Position numbers and translations under genes: made by a program
The notes under the pieces: model-generated
The model's database searches: none
Told to the model about the DNA's origin: nothing
The model's input: the letters and a program-made list of their open reading frames with translations, nothing else
Virus record (IMG/VR): IMGVR_UViG_3300033153_004993
Span: 1 to 38,930 of that record
Direction: 5' to 3' (one strand)
DNA from: a virus
DNA length: 38,930 bases
Shown: positions 4,848 to 13,799 of the stretch, in pieces
How the letters are laid out: every line of letters begins with the position of its first letter
Position numbering within the stretch: position 1 is the first letter of the stretch

Positions 4848-5858
4848 CTAATTTGGACCATGATTGACTCTGCCTGTAATCTCTGTAGATGATTGTATCC
4901 AACTATAGATATTATTATAGGTAAACCAAATTGTTTTATACCTTTTATCATCTTTTACTTTAAGTCTTTCAGGCATTGTTTTTGTATTTGCAAAGTAACA
5001 CCAATCTAATGCTACCCAAGCGTTGTCACTCATTCTTTGATAAATTGGATAACTATGTCCTACTTGACTTTTATCTGTTGGGTTCTCTACAAAGCCACAA
5101 GCTACCTTTATTCTGTCAGCAGGTATACCCCAATTACGACAAATAGATACTATTAAGTTAGTTCCATCTTCGCAGTCCCCTTGTTTCTTATGTAACATCT
5201 CTTCTGGGAATAACCAAAACTCTCCTTGATCTGATTTATAAGAGCATTCTTTCATTACCCATGTTAATACTTTTAAAGCAATATTATCATAAGTATCTTT
5301 AGAAACTATGCCTATTTTTAATCTTTTTAGAACTTCTGATGGGACTGATATAAAAGACCTAACATCATATTTGTTTCCATCTCTTGCATTATAAAGAATG
5401 GGTGCCATAGGCCACTTTCTATCTTCTTCTGTCATTGCTTGTTCTCTTATTATTTCTTTGATTACTGTTTTTATCTTAGGAACTTCTTTTATTACTTCCT
5501 TTGTTTTAATGACAGTCTTTGGCTTCTCTGCTATCTTTTTCTTTAATGCCTTGATTCTTATCTCGTATGCCTTAGATAGTTCCTTATTGTCTTTCTTAAG
5601 TGCCTCTATGCTCTTCTGTAGCTTGAGTTCTTTATTACTTTTTCTTGGCTTTCTCTTTAGATATTTTTCTAATAGAACATCGTATTTCTTTGCTATCTTC
5701 TGTAACTTCTTATATTTTTTATTTAGAATTGATAGTTCTTTTTTATAATTAGATTTCTTTTTAACTTTCTTTGGTTGGCTTTTAAATAACCACTCCCATA
5801 AACTTATTGTTTTTTTCTTAGGGTTCCTCTTTTTCATTTTTATCTTAAATACCTCCAT
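4848..5858 (-). CDS. Transglutaminase-fold cysteine peptidase with coiled coil (candidate lysin)
   Basis: The N-terminal half (to about residue 140) is extremely lysine-rich coiled coil with KTVIKTKEVIKEVPK repeats. The C-terminal domain is transglutaminase/C93-like, with a visible triad: Cys229 in QGDCEDGTN, His268 in VGHSYPIY, and Asp285 in WVALDWCYF. Pseudomurein endopeptidases of archaeal viruses share this fold. This one, lying before two membrane peptides at the end of the tail genes, is a reasonable lysis or envelope-penetration enzyme. No signal peptide is seen. Two starts are possible: ATG at 5858 (no ribosome site) or ATG at 5837 (GGAGGT but about 14 bases away). Confidence 0.7.
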   Translation of the reverse strand: MEVFKIKMKKRNPKKKTISLWEWLFKSQPKKVKKKSNYKKELSILNKKYKKLQKIAKKYDVLLEKYLKRKPRKSNKELKLQKSIEALKKDNKELSKAYEIRIKALKKKIAEKPKTVIKTKEVIKEVPKIKTVIKEIIREQAMTEEDRKWPMAPILYNARDGNKYDVRSFISVPSEVLKRLKIGIVSKDTYDNIALKVLTWVMKECSYKSDQGEFWLFPEEMLHKKQGDCEDGTNLIVSICRNWGIPADRIKVACGFVENPTDKSQVGHSYPIYQRMSDNAWVALDWCYFANTKTMPERLKVKDDKRYKTIWFTYNNIYSWIQSSTEITGRVNHGPN

Positions 5859-5867
5859 ATATATAAA

Positions 5868-7361
5868 TTATTCTTTTATTCCAATAGTTAAAGCACTAAT
5901 TGATGGTAGTGGATTTTGGGTGTCTGATTTCATATTTATCCTTAGTATCATATTAGTTCCTTTGTTTTCTATTCCTACTGAACTTCCTGGTTCTCCTTTT
6001 AAACCTACATTTATATTATTCTGATAATTAGATGAATCAAAAGTTATATCATAGGTAGCCAAATCATTATCATCATTGCCGTTTACTCTTAATTCACAAG
6101 AAGAAGGAGTATAAGGAAGAGAAAATGTAATAGAGTTTGTTATTCCTGCGTCTGCGTCCTCTGTTTTTAATCTTAATTTTCCTTCTGAGGTTTCTGTATT
6201 AGAGTGTGTAGATATTTGTGAATCATCATTAAAAGTAAAGTGATACCAATTATCCATACCATTTGGATTCTGATATGTTCTAAGGAACTCTGTTTCTCTT
6301 TCTCTTTGTTTTATAATAGATGTTGCAGATATTTCTCTCTCTGAAAGAGTAACGCTTGAATCAAATCCACTAATAGAATAAACATCAGTCCATTCTTTTA
6401 CAATAAATTTACCATCTAAAACATAAGTAATATTAGCATCTATTTTATATCCAGGAATTAAACCACTAAGACCTAAACAAATTACAGTTCCTTTATTTTC
6501 TGCTGTTGCCTTTTCTGTCTTTTCTGCTAATGCTCTTTCTATTGCTTGTGCTTCTGTGCTTATTGAAGTATCATTTATAGGCTGTTCTTTTATCCATGTT
6601 TTGTCTATAGAAACATCATCTTTTTCCATCCAACCAATTAAACAGTTTTCTTTCTCTTGACCATAGACTCTTATTCTGTTTCTTTCAATTCTTCTATCTT
6701 TTCCAAATTCAGGACATGACCAAACATTTATTCCAGACATAATTGTAACATCATTATTTATTTTACTCCCTTGTGGAAAAGCATAGAACACTCCGTCTGT
6801 ATCTATTCGTGCTTCATAACCTAATATTTTTATAACAAGTTTAAGTGAACTAAGATAAGATAATTCTCTAAAGTCTTGAGTAATAGTTTTACTTGCTGAT
6901 TGTATTGAAGAAGAAGTATAGGAAATAATAGTATATCCTGCTCTTGTATTTATATCATCTATAATTGATTTTAAAACACTATCACCTGCTTGTTCTGTAA
7001 ATGTTCCTATGTAATTCATATCTTGTAATTCAGGATAAGCTCTGCTTGTTATTCTCATAATCCTTGCACCATTAGAATTCATACCTGGTCTTGCATTGTC
7101 TAACTTTCCAGTATATTTCTTAGTAGTTCCTTCTAAATAATCAGAATACAATTCAACAGTTTCCCCGCCTTCCCATTCATCATTATATTTTCCTTTATAA
7201 TTATCTAAAAGAACATCACAAACAGAAAGAGAATCTATTGTTGTGCTTCTATTGGTTATATTTATTCTATCTGCAGAAACATCTACTCCGTCTATTTTAA
7301 TTGTTACTTTTGCTTCATTTTCAGGTAACTCTAAAAAGATAATACCTTCTTCCTGTTCCAT
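5868..7361 (-). CDS. Baseplate hub / tail-tip protein
   Basis: About 497 residues. The first 380 residues have the make-up of gpD/gp27-like hub proteins: a beta-rich N-terminus (VTIKIDGVDVSADRINITNR), a central region with GYTIISY and DGVFYAFPQ, a QAIERALAEKTEKATAENKG helix typical of the hub-to-tube transition, then a strand-rich GYKIDANITYVLDGKFIV. A C-terminal beta-sandwich (about 385-497) looks like a binding module. AGGA lies before the ATG at 7361; the frame is open to 7409 but that part overlaps the upstream gene's end. The hub closes the tail tube and anchors receptor-binding proteins. Confidence 0.65.
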   Translation of the reverse strand: MEQEEGIIFLELPENEAKVTIKIDGVDVSADRINITNRSTTIDSLSVCDVLLDNYKGKYNDEWEGGETVELYSDYLEGTTKKYTGKLDNARPGMNSNGARIMRITSRAYPELQDMNYIGTFTEQAGDSVLKSIIDDINTRAGYTIISYTSSSIQSASKTITQDFRELSYLSSLKLVIKILGYEARIDTDGVFYAFPQGSKINNDVTIMSGINVWSCPEFGKDRRIERNRIRVYGQEKENCLIGWMEKDDVSIDKTWIKEQPINDTSISTEAQAIERALAEKTEKATAENKGTVICLGLSGLIPGYKIDANITYVLDGKFIVKEWTDVYSISGFDSSVTLSEREISATSIIKQRERETEFLRTYQNPNGMDNWYHFTFNDDSQISTHSNTETSEGKLRLKTEDADAGITNSITFSLPYTPSSCELRVNGNDDNDLATYDITFDSSNYQNNINVGLKGEPGSSVGIENKGTNMILRINMKSDTQNPLPSISALTIGIKE

Positions 7362-7372
7362 TATATCCTGAG

Positions 7373-10300
7373 TCAAATTGGTTCTCCTATCTGAAGAGGC
7401 CAAACACATTCAGAACATAGAGCAGTGAACTCAAAAGACATATTTATCTTTCTTATGCTTGTCCTATTACAAGTTCCATTTAACCAAACATAAATCCCAT
7501 CACTATTTCCAACACCTACATTAGTTAATATCTTTTGATAATTTTCGTTTAAAGGTATTGCTCCTTCTTGAGTTACATTATTTCCTACATAGAGAGTAAC
7601 ACACTGATTAGAAATATGAGGCATTCTAATTAAGTAATCTGAATCATCTGTTTCTGCTTGACTTATGTAATTCCAAATAGGTGTAGAAGCATTCTCACAG
7701 AATCCTAAACTTTTATTATCATAATCACAATAACCTATTACTTGTCCTATTGGTGTTACATTATTAAAATCATAATGGTAAATCCTTACTCCAAAACTAC
7801 TTATCTTATTTGGAGAAGTTCTATTATAAGGAGAGTATCTTATACTTATTATTCTTGAATCATTAATAGTTACATCTGATTGGTCATAAGCAAATATACT
7901 TATGTTTTCTTCTCCTATGTATCTTAAATCTAAATTAGTAAAATTAGTATCTCCTTGTAATCCATCTGAATAACATCTTACTGGAAAGAAAGAATTGTTT
8001 ACTAAGTAACTTGTTATATTATTTATTTCTGAAATAGATATTTTTCCTATAGTTTGATTCTGATCTATTTTTTCATAATTAAAACTTCCTGGTTGGTCAG
8101 AAGATACTTTTATTTCTACTAAACAATCTAAAGAGTTTTGACAATTATCTGCCATATAACTATCTATAGGACTGCTTGACCAATTTACTACATAACTTTC
8201 ATTCTCGAGGAGAGTTCCATTCATTTCCCAGTCATTTGTTCCATCATTGCCAATATCAAAAGTAATGTTAGCAAGGCTTCCTTCTACAACTATTGTTCTT
8301 ACATCATAAACTATTCCTTGTTCGCTTAAATCTCCATATTCGTCTTGGATTCCTGTACCTGTTACATTGAATCTATATTTTAAAGAAACTCCAGAAACAG
8401 TAAATACATGAGTTATATCATTTTGAACACTTTCCCAAGAATCTTCTGAACCATTGTTTGCAGATAAGAAAGCATTTACTTCTACTCCACTTGGTTTATT
8501 TTCAGTCCATATTAATTTAGCAGTTGTTAAGTTGTCTGTGAAGTTTGCTAATTGATGAGAAGTAATAGTTCCATTACCCCATGTAAAGTTGCCTATTCTT
8601 TCTCCAGTTATTCCTGTAGCATTAATATAATAAAGATATGCATTACCATCTGCTCCTATACTATGTCCAGGTGTTGCAACACAACTAGCGCTTACAGATA
8701 TAGAAACTTCATATTGATGAGTAAAATCAAAAGCTACTTCATTATTATAAACTCCATCATCATAAGTTTTTATCACGCTTCCTACCTTTCTAAATTCCCA
8801 TATAGATATATCTTGTCCACTCTTAACACTTAGAACTCCAGTACCAGTAGTTTTATCCCTAATAGATAAACTTGAACTCCAAGAACCTCTGTCATCTCCA
8901 GGACATGGGCTATCAACATTAACATCTCCTGCTGTTAATTCTACTCTTAAAAATACACTTCCAAATCTTGTAAAATCTAAATCTTGTGAACGCATACTAG
9001 CACCACAACTATCTGTATCATCTAGGTCACCACAAGAACCACCAGCACTACAAAAAGCACTACAAGTTGTTGAAACTTTTTCCCCTATACTTACAGTATA
9101 ACTTCCACCCCATCTTCCTGAAATATCTCCTATACTAAAATCTTCATAAACAAACTGATTATCTACTATTGAATTTGACTCATCTATTTCACTCATGTTA
9201 TGAAAGAACTCTATTTTATCATAAGATTCTGAGTTTGCAGTGCCACCACTTATATTCATTGTTCCATTGTTGTTTAATATATTAGTTAAGTCTGATGAGG
9301 ACATATTTATTTTTATTATAATGCTCCCAGCTGTTGAGAAAAGAACATTACCTTCTGAAGTTCCATCTGATAAATAAGATTGATGAAGTATGTTTCCTGT
9401 TAAGTTTCCTGGTAGAGAAAAGTCAATAGTCCCGTCGGTAGAAGCATCACATTGTAAATTATTAGGATAACCAGAGTTATCTTCTCCTGTTATATTAAAC
9501 TCTAAAAGTGTTATTTCTGTTCCATTCTTTTCAAGACTTACATTTACATCTTGAGTTGTGTTTAAAGTGAAATCCAAATAATCAGAAATATCATTTGTCC
9601 AATTATCTGAAGAAATATCTCCAACTAAATAAGAAATATTTGCAGGATTACTACATATATAATCATCTCCATAACCTGGAGCATCTAAATTAATGCAAAT
9701 ATCTTTTTCACCATCCCCAATGCAAGTAATATTAGAATTAGTTTGGTATTCATATTTTCTATCAAATGGTTCTCCATCTAAATAACAAATAATATTAGTG
9801 TTGGGTTCTGGCGGTTCTGGCATTACTTGATAACCCCAAGTAACATTTATGTAAGTTCCCCAACAAATTGAATTAATACATTGTCCTCTTGTTCGTAAAT
9901 AATTTGTGTACACTACACTTGCATTTGTTCCTGTACTTATATTAACCCAATTACTCCAAGTTGAATTATCAGAACTATAACTGTATTCCACATTATTAAA
10001 TCCTAACCAATCAATCCTATCTATATAAATCGCAGAACTATTTGATGGTATTGATGATGATGTAAAATTGCCTTCATCAAAAGAAACAAGAGGAGATTGT
10101 AAATATGTTCCATCAATAGTTGTTGTAACAGTTCCCGGAAGGTTTAGGTTATAACTTATACCAAATTCATAATTACCACCAAAACTTGATAAGTCCCAAC
10201 TATACTCAGTTACAGATTCACTTGGCTCTACTGATGTTTTATTAAAATGTATGCTTTCGATAGAAGTTCCATTACTTGATATACATATTGTTACATTTGT

Positions 10301-11620
10301 TCCCCCTAAAAAATAATAGTCATAGGCAACACTATTATCTATTCTAAAAATATTCTTTTCAGTACCTAATATAGAAGAATTCATATTAAAGGTGAGGGTT
10401 CCTACACTATCATCTAAATCAACTTTTACATTATCCCAAGTAAAGCAATTATTAGCACCTATCTGGAAAGGAAAAGATTCACTCTTTGAAATAACTTTTG
10501 CACCAAGACCATCACCAACAGAATTTAATTCTAATTGTCCTCCACTAACGCTTGTTGAACCACCATAATCAAGTTGAGCCCAATTAGTTAAATTTAAAGA
10601 AACCCCATTAAAGCCATCAAATAAAACTTCTCCTCCATAAGAACTCAATTCTAAAACCCCAACATTTTCTTCTAAATTAGATAATTCTCCATTCCAATTT
10701 CCAGTTTGATAAATATAATTAGCATACTCAGGATAAGCCATTCCATCAAACTCAGGAATAAAATCTATTATTTGTGGGTCACATACTCCAGAATATCCGC
10801 CTCCTTTATTACACAAAACTTCCGGTGTATTTCCAAACTTAGGTTTAATATCTATTTTAATAAAATCTGTATTCAAATCTTTTATAATATTATTTAGTTC
10901 ATCTTTTCCATCAAAAGGATATTCATTAATTCTTATTAAATTTAAAATATGAGTATTATTATAAGAAGTATCTTTTGTTAGATTTACTAAATCAATATGC
11001 TCATCTATAATTAATTTCTCGTAGGGTTCTTCTTCATAAACCACTCCATAGATTCCTAAAAAATTTGCTTCTTTAGAGATAGTTTCAATAACATAATCAA
11101 ACTCTTTATTAGATTCTTTTAATTCAGCTTTATACAAATGTCGTTTGTCTTCTTGCTTCATTAATTGTAATTTAGGAATCCTACCAGTAAGGTTTTCAAA
11201 TTCACTAACAAATTCATTCCAATCATTTGTAGGGTTTTCTTCTATTAATATTATAACTTCTCTAATCTCTGGATCTAATTCTATTTCATATTTGTTATTT
11301 TTACAAAGAACATCATTACATTCTAAGTTTTGATTACATTTTAAATCTTTTAATAAACCTTTTTTAAGGCTTAGTTTTCCATTATTAGATACAATGTATT
11401 CCTCACTCAATAAACCCTCTTCTCCGTCCTTTAAAACCCACTTTCCTTCGCATTCTAAGTCCTTATATTTGAAGGAAATATCATTATTATTTACACTGAT
11501 ATAATCATCTTTCCAGTGACTAACAAAAGAAATATCAGACTGACTATTTTCCTCTTCGACACAGCCTTGAATAGTCAATAAAAATATTATAAAAATCAAA
11601 GATAAAAACCATTTAAACAT
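7373..11620 (-). CDS. Giant lipoprotein adhesin, 1415 aa
   Basis: It has a typical lipoprotein signal: hydrophobic N-terminus and lipobox LLTIQGC with Cys20, followed by an acidic stretch. Residues about 45-125 form a cysteine-containing domain (KDLECEGKWVLKDGEEGLLS) that recurs in the lipoprotein at 26430-27989. The rest is a series of beta-sandwich segments: concanavalin/LamG-like around 340-470, Ig-like repeats, and two Cys-rich stretches (about 900-930). Dozens of N-x-S/T sequons suggest glycosylation outside the cell. It sits where tailed phages encode tail-tip adhesins, between tape measure and hub, yet it carries a secretion signal. GAGGAG precedes the ATG, which follows the upstream stop directly. 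It could be a receptor-binding protein or an adhesin shown on the infected cell. Confidence 0.7.
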   Translation of the reverse strand: MFKWFLSLIFIIFLLTIQGCVEEENSQSDISFVSHWKDDYISVNNNDISFKYKDLECEGKWVLKDGEEGLLSEEYIVSNNGKLSLKKGLLKDLKCNQNLECNDVLCKNNKYEIELDPEIREVIILIEENPTNDWNEFVSEFENLTGRIPKLQLMKQEDKRHLYKAELKESNKEFDYVIETISKEANFLGIYGVVYEEEPYEKLIIDEHIDLVNLTKDTSYNNTHILNLIRINEYPFDGKDELNNIIKDLNTDFIKIDIKPKFGNTPEVLCNKGGGYSGVCDPQIIDFIPEFDGMAYPEYANYIYQTGNWNGELSNLEENVGVLELSSYGGEVLFDGFNGVSLNLTNWAQLDYGGSTSVSGGQLELNSVGDGLGAKVISKSESFPFQIGANNCFTWDNVKVDLDDSVGTLTFNMNSSILGTEKNIFRIDNSVAYDYYFLGGTNVTICISSNGTSIESIHFNKTSVEPSESVTEYSWDLSSFGGNYEFGISYNLNLPGTVTTTIDGTYLQSPLVSFDEGNFTSSSIPSNSSAIYIDRIDWLGFNNVEYSYSSDNSTWSNWVNISTGTNASVVYTNYLRTRGQCINSICWGTYINVTWGYQVMPEPPEPNTNIICYLDGEPFDRKYEYQTNSNITCIGDGEKDICINLDAPGYGDDYICSNPANISYLVGDISSDNWTNDISDYLDFTLNTTQDVNVSLEKNGTEITLLEFNITGEDNSGYPNNLQCDASTDGTIDFSLPGNLTGNILHQSYLSDGTSEGNVLFSTAGSIIIKINMSSSDLTNILNNNGTMNISGGTANSESYDKIEFFHNMSEIDESNSIVDNQFVYEDFSIGDISGRWGGSYTVSIGEKVSTTCSAFCSAGGSCGDLDDTDSCGASMRSQDLDFTRFGSVFLRVELTAGDVNVDSPCPGDDRGSWSSSLSIRDKTTGTGVLSVKSGQDISIWEFRKVGSVIKTYDDGVYNNEVAFDFTHQYEVSISVSASCVATPGHSIGADGNAYLYYINATGITGERIGNFTWGNGTITSHQLANFTDNLTTAKLIWTENKPSGVEVNAFLSANNGSEDSWESVQNDITHVFTVSGVSLKYRFNVTGTGIQDEYGDLSEQGIVYDVRTIVVEGSLANITFDIGNDGTNDWEMNGTLLENESYVVNWSSSPIDSYMADNCQNSLDCLVEIKVSSDQPGSFNYEKIDQNQTIGKISISEINNITSYLVNNSFFPVRCYSDGLQGDTNFTNLDLRYIGEENISIFAYDQSDVTINDSRIISIRYSPYNRTSPNKISSFGVRIYHYDFNNVTPIGQVIGYCDYDNKSLGFCENASTPIWNYISQAETDDSDYLIRMPHISNQCVTLYVGNNVTQEGAIPLNENYQKILTNVGVGNSDGIYVWLNGTCNRTSIRKINMSFEFTALCSECVWPLQIGEPI

Positions 11621-11980
11621 TTAGGGCTCCTCTATAATAGTCATTGTAAACTTGTGAGAAGTAGGATTTCTATTATTATCTAACCATCTTATATTTGTTA
11701 TATAATACATACCATTATGATTGCCGTCAGTAAGTTCGTGAGTGACTAAGTCATCTGCATAGCCTTGAAGCGTATCTCTGTCAGTATCTCTGCCTGTTCC
11801 CCAGAAGATTCCAGATATATTTCCAGACCATTCTCTTTGTGAAGCTTCCTTATCTGGCATTGGTCTTATAAGAATTCTACCTCCTACTTTTCTTTTAACA
11901 GTTCCATTAGTCTTTACTAAACTCATAGAAGTAATGTAAATAGTAAGTGCTCCAAATGAGGCTGTCGCTGAAAATGTCAT
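11621..11980 (-). CDS. Minor tail protein, 119 aa
   Basis: This small beta-rich protein lies directly after the tape measure (ATGA overlap). The middle contains GRILIRPMPDKEASQREWSG and ends in GMYYITNIRWLDNNRNPTSH then KFTMTIIEE, an arrangement seen in small distal-tail or minor tail proteins, whose last strands read 'xYxIxxxxxxRxxGxxxxxxFxLxLxE'. I infer that it caps the tail tube end under the hub. The family is not certain. Confidence 0.55.
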   Translation of the reverse strand: MTFSATASFGALTIYITSMSLVKTNGTVKRKVGGRILIRPMPDKEASQREWSGNISGIFWGTGRDTDRDTLQGYADDLVTHELTDGNHNGMYYITNIRWLDNNRNPTSHKFTMTIIEEP

Positions 11981-13233
11981 TCTGTGAAGAATCTCCTTTC
12001 CATTCTTGTATTTCCTGTAGTTGAAGGTTCTCCAGTTTCTACATCTACTTCAACTAAATCAAAATATCCGGATCCTCCTCCTCCACCACCTGCCTTTCTT
12101 CTAAATTCTTCATAAGATGACACTTGTTCTCCGTGATACTCTTCAATTATCATTTCTTCTTTAATATCTTTAACCATATCTTTAAATGAAGCTCCCAAAA
12201 CATCTATTGATTCTTTTTCAAGATTTGATAATTCTTGTTTCTTTGCTATTAATTCTTTTACATTTTCTAATTGTGTTAAGTCTGCATTTGCAATGAAAGA
12301 ATTCAATTCTGCTTCCCTTTGTTTTATTATTTCTATATTATTTATTGCTTCTTGCATTCTTTTATTTTCTGCTTCTGCTAACTCTTGTGCTTTAAAGAAT
12401 GGGTCTATCTCTTGCATTTCTGCTCCCTCTCTTTCTTTGAATCTTGGGTCTAATTTAAAACCTGTTGAAGTAAACTTTAATCCCAATCCCTCAAATTCCA
12501 TCTCTCCTCTTAATGCTCTAAGATTTTCAGAAGCCTCTTTTATTTCCTTTGAACCAATTTCAGCTAATTTAGTTAGTATAGGAATATATATAGTTCCTGC
12601 ATCTTTAGAGAAGTCTTTCCATGCAGCATCAAACTTTTGAGTAGCAGTAGTAGCATCTGTAAGGCTTCCTTCTAATTTTGTAGTTGATTCTTCTATACCA
12701 GTCATTACAGCTTGATTAAATGCTATTGTTCTTTGTTGAGCAGTAAGAGCATCTACAGAAATACCTATACTTTTAGCATAAGATTTGTATGCATCTTCTG
12801 CTTTTACTATAATACCTAAATTATCTAATATCATTCTACTTTGTCTTCCAATACCAATAGTCAAATCTGCAAAAGCTTCTTCTGTTGTTCTACCTACTGC
12901 TGCACCTAATAATCTTGAAGCCTCTAATAATTCAGGAAGTTGTTGTTGTTTAATTCCTAATAAAATAGCATTATTTGCTTGAGTAACTAAGCTTAATTGA
13001 GAAACAGTTCCATCTGCAGCAGCACTTAAAGAGTTTAAAAATCTATTAGCATCTCCTTCTACAAGTCTTGAAAATGAAGTAAATCTCTGTTCGAAAGCTA
13101 TTGAGGCTCTTGTTGCATCTTTTAAGAAACTTGTTATTGCTACACCTGCAGCAGCAAATCCAATAGTAGAAGCTATACCCATCTTACTTATAGATTTACC
13201 AAAAGAAGTTACTTCTTTCTCTGCAGATTTCAT
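11977..13233 (-). CDS. Tape measure protein
   Basis: The first ATG gives 418 residues. It is helix-rich with an Ala/Gly-rich hydrophobic N-terminal stretch (MGIASTIGFAAAGVAITSFL), then FEQRFTSFSRLVEGDANRFL, RLLGAAVGRTTEEAFADLTI and NQAVMTGIEES, all typical of siphovirus tape measure proteins, and coiled coils at about 250-370. It sets tail length and passes through the channel; at about 0.15 nm per residue it suggests a short tail of roughly 60-70 nm. The same frame stays open 30 codons further upstream with tape-measure-like sequence (KIAKVAEATVVVKTTGTQ) and AAGGGAG 8 bases before an ATC at 13299, so the true start is probably upstream of 13233. Confidence 0.85.
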   Translation of the reverse strand: MKSAEKEVTSFGKSISKMGIASTIGFAAAGVAITSFLKDATRASIAFEQRFTSFSRLVEGDANRFLNSLSAAADGTVSQLSLVTQANNAILLGIKQQQLPELLEASRLLGAAVGRTTEEAFADLTIGIGRQSRMILDNLGIIVKAEDAYKSYAKSIGISVDALTAQQRTIAFNQAVMTGIEESTTKLEGSLTDATTATQKFDAAWKDFSKDAGTIYIPILTKLAEIGSKEIKEASENLRALRGEMEFEGLGLKFTSTGFKLDPRFKEREGAEMQEIDPFFKAQELAEAENKRMQEAINNIEIIKQREAELNSFIANADLTQLENVKELIAKKQELSNLEKESIDVLGASFKDMVKDIKEEMIIEEYHGEQVSSYEEFRRKAGGGGGGSGYFDLVEVDVETGEPSTTGNTRMERRFFTE

Positions 13234-13286
13234 ATCCTTCTTAAGTTTCTGAGTTCCCGTAGTCTTTACAACTACTGTTGCTTCTG

Positions 13287-13786
13287 CTACTTTTGCGATT
13301 TTGCCATCTCCCTTGCTTTTCTTTTAGCTTCTATATATTCTTCTGCATTCATATTATCTTTATTTGATTCTTTATTTCTTTCTGAGTCTTGTTCAAGCAT
13401 AATCATAATGTCATTGAAATCCATCTCATTTACTTCTTGTGGTTTATAGTTATGTTCTATTCTGAACTTTTCTTTGACTTTCCACTCGAAGCTTTTGGCT
13501 TTTTCTTTGATTTCTCCTTCAGTTGAAAATCTGAACCACCCCGATAATCCATTACTTGATGAAATAATTCCAAACCATCAACATCATCAAGGTCTTCTAA
13601 AACCTTATCACTTATAGATATAAATTCCTTGCCTTCTTTTACTTTGCAATCTGCTTTAACTATATCCATAGGTGTTAATGGTTTTCCTTTCATAGATTTT
13701 TCTTGTATTTCACACTGTGCTTTAAAACTTCTATTCTTTCTTACGAGGAATGTATATCCTCCTATCTTTATTTCTTTAGTTTCCAT
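13287..13786 (-). CDS. Tail assembly chaperone GT, -1 frameshift product
   Basis: The -1 frame relative to the chaperone gene at 13457-13786 is open to a TAG at 13287-13289 and has no start codon of its own early on. It encodes AKSFEWKVKEKFRIEHNYKP, then MDFNDIMIMLEQ, then EAKRKAREMAKSQK, a sensible 70-residue acidic/helical T domain. The probable slip site is GAAAAAG (13505-13499), with AAGGAG (13519-13514) 9 bases before the AAAAAG, a layout like the stimulatory site of bacterial dnaX. In long-tailed phages G and GT coat the tape measure while the tube assembles. The predicted GT is about 166 residues. Confidence 0.75.
13457..13786 (-). CDS. Tail assembly chaperone G
   Basis: This 109-residue protein lies between tail tube and tape measure, the standard place for the short chaperone. 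It has a beta-rich N-terminus (KEIKIGGYTFLVRKNRSF), a helical middle and a lysine/serine-rich tail (KKKPKASSGKSKKSSE) that is the part replaced on frameshifting. GGAG lies before the ATG. No homology is claimed beyond position, size and the overlapping -1 frame. Confidence 0.75.
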   Translation of the reverse strand: METKEIKIGGYTFLVRKNRSFKAQCEIQEKSMKGKPLTPMDIVKADCKVKEGKEFISISDKVLEDLDDVDGLELFHQVMDYRGGSDFQLKEKSKKKPKASSGKSKKSSE

Positions 13787-13799
13787 TTCTTTCTCCTAT

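Noticed and set aside
4804-4902. N-terminal extension of the membrane peptide at 4648-4803
   Set aside because: The extra codons run through the end of the peptidase gene and the repeat element. The start at 4803 matches the arrangement at the other copy of the element.
5859-5875. TATA-like TTTATATATAT just before the cysteine peptidase as a separate late promoter
   Set aside because: It lies immediately at the ATG, so the usual 25-base spacing would place the start inside the gene. AT-richness alone explains it, although it could serve an internal start at 5837.
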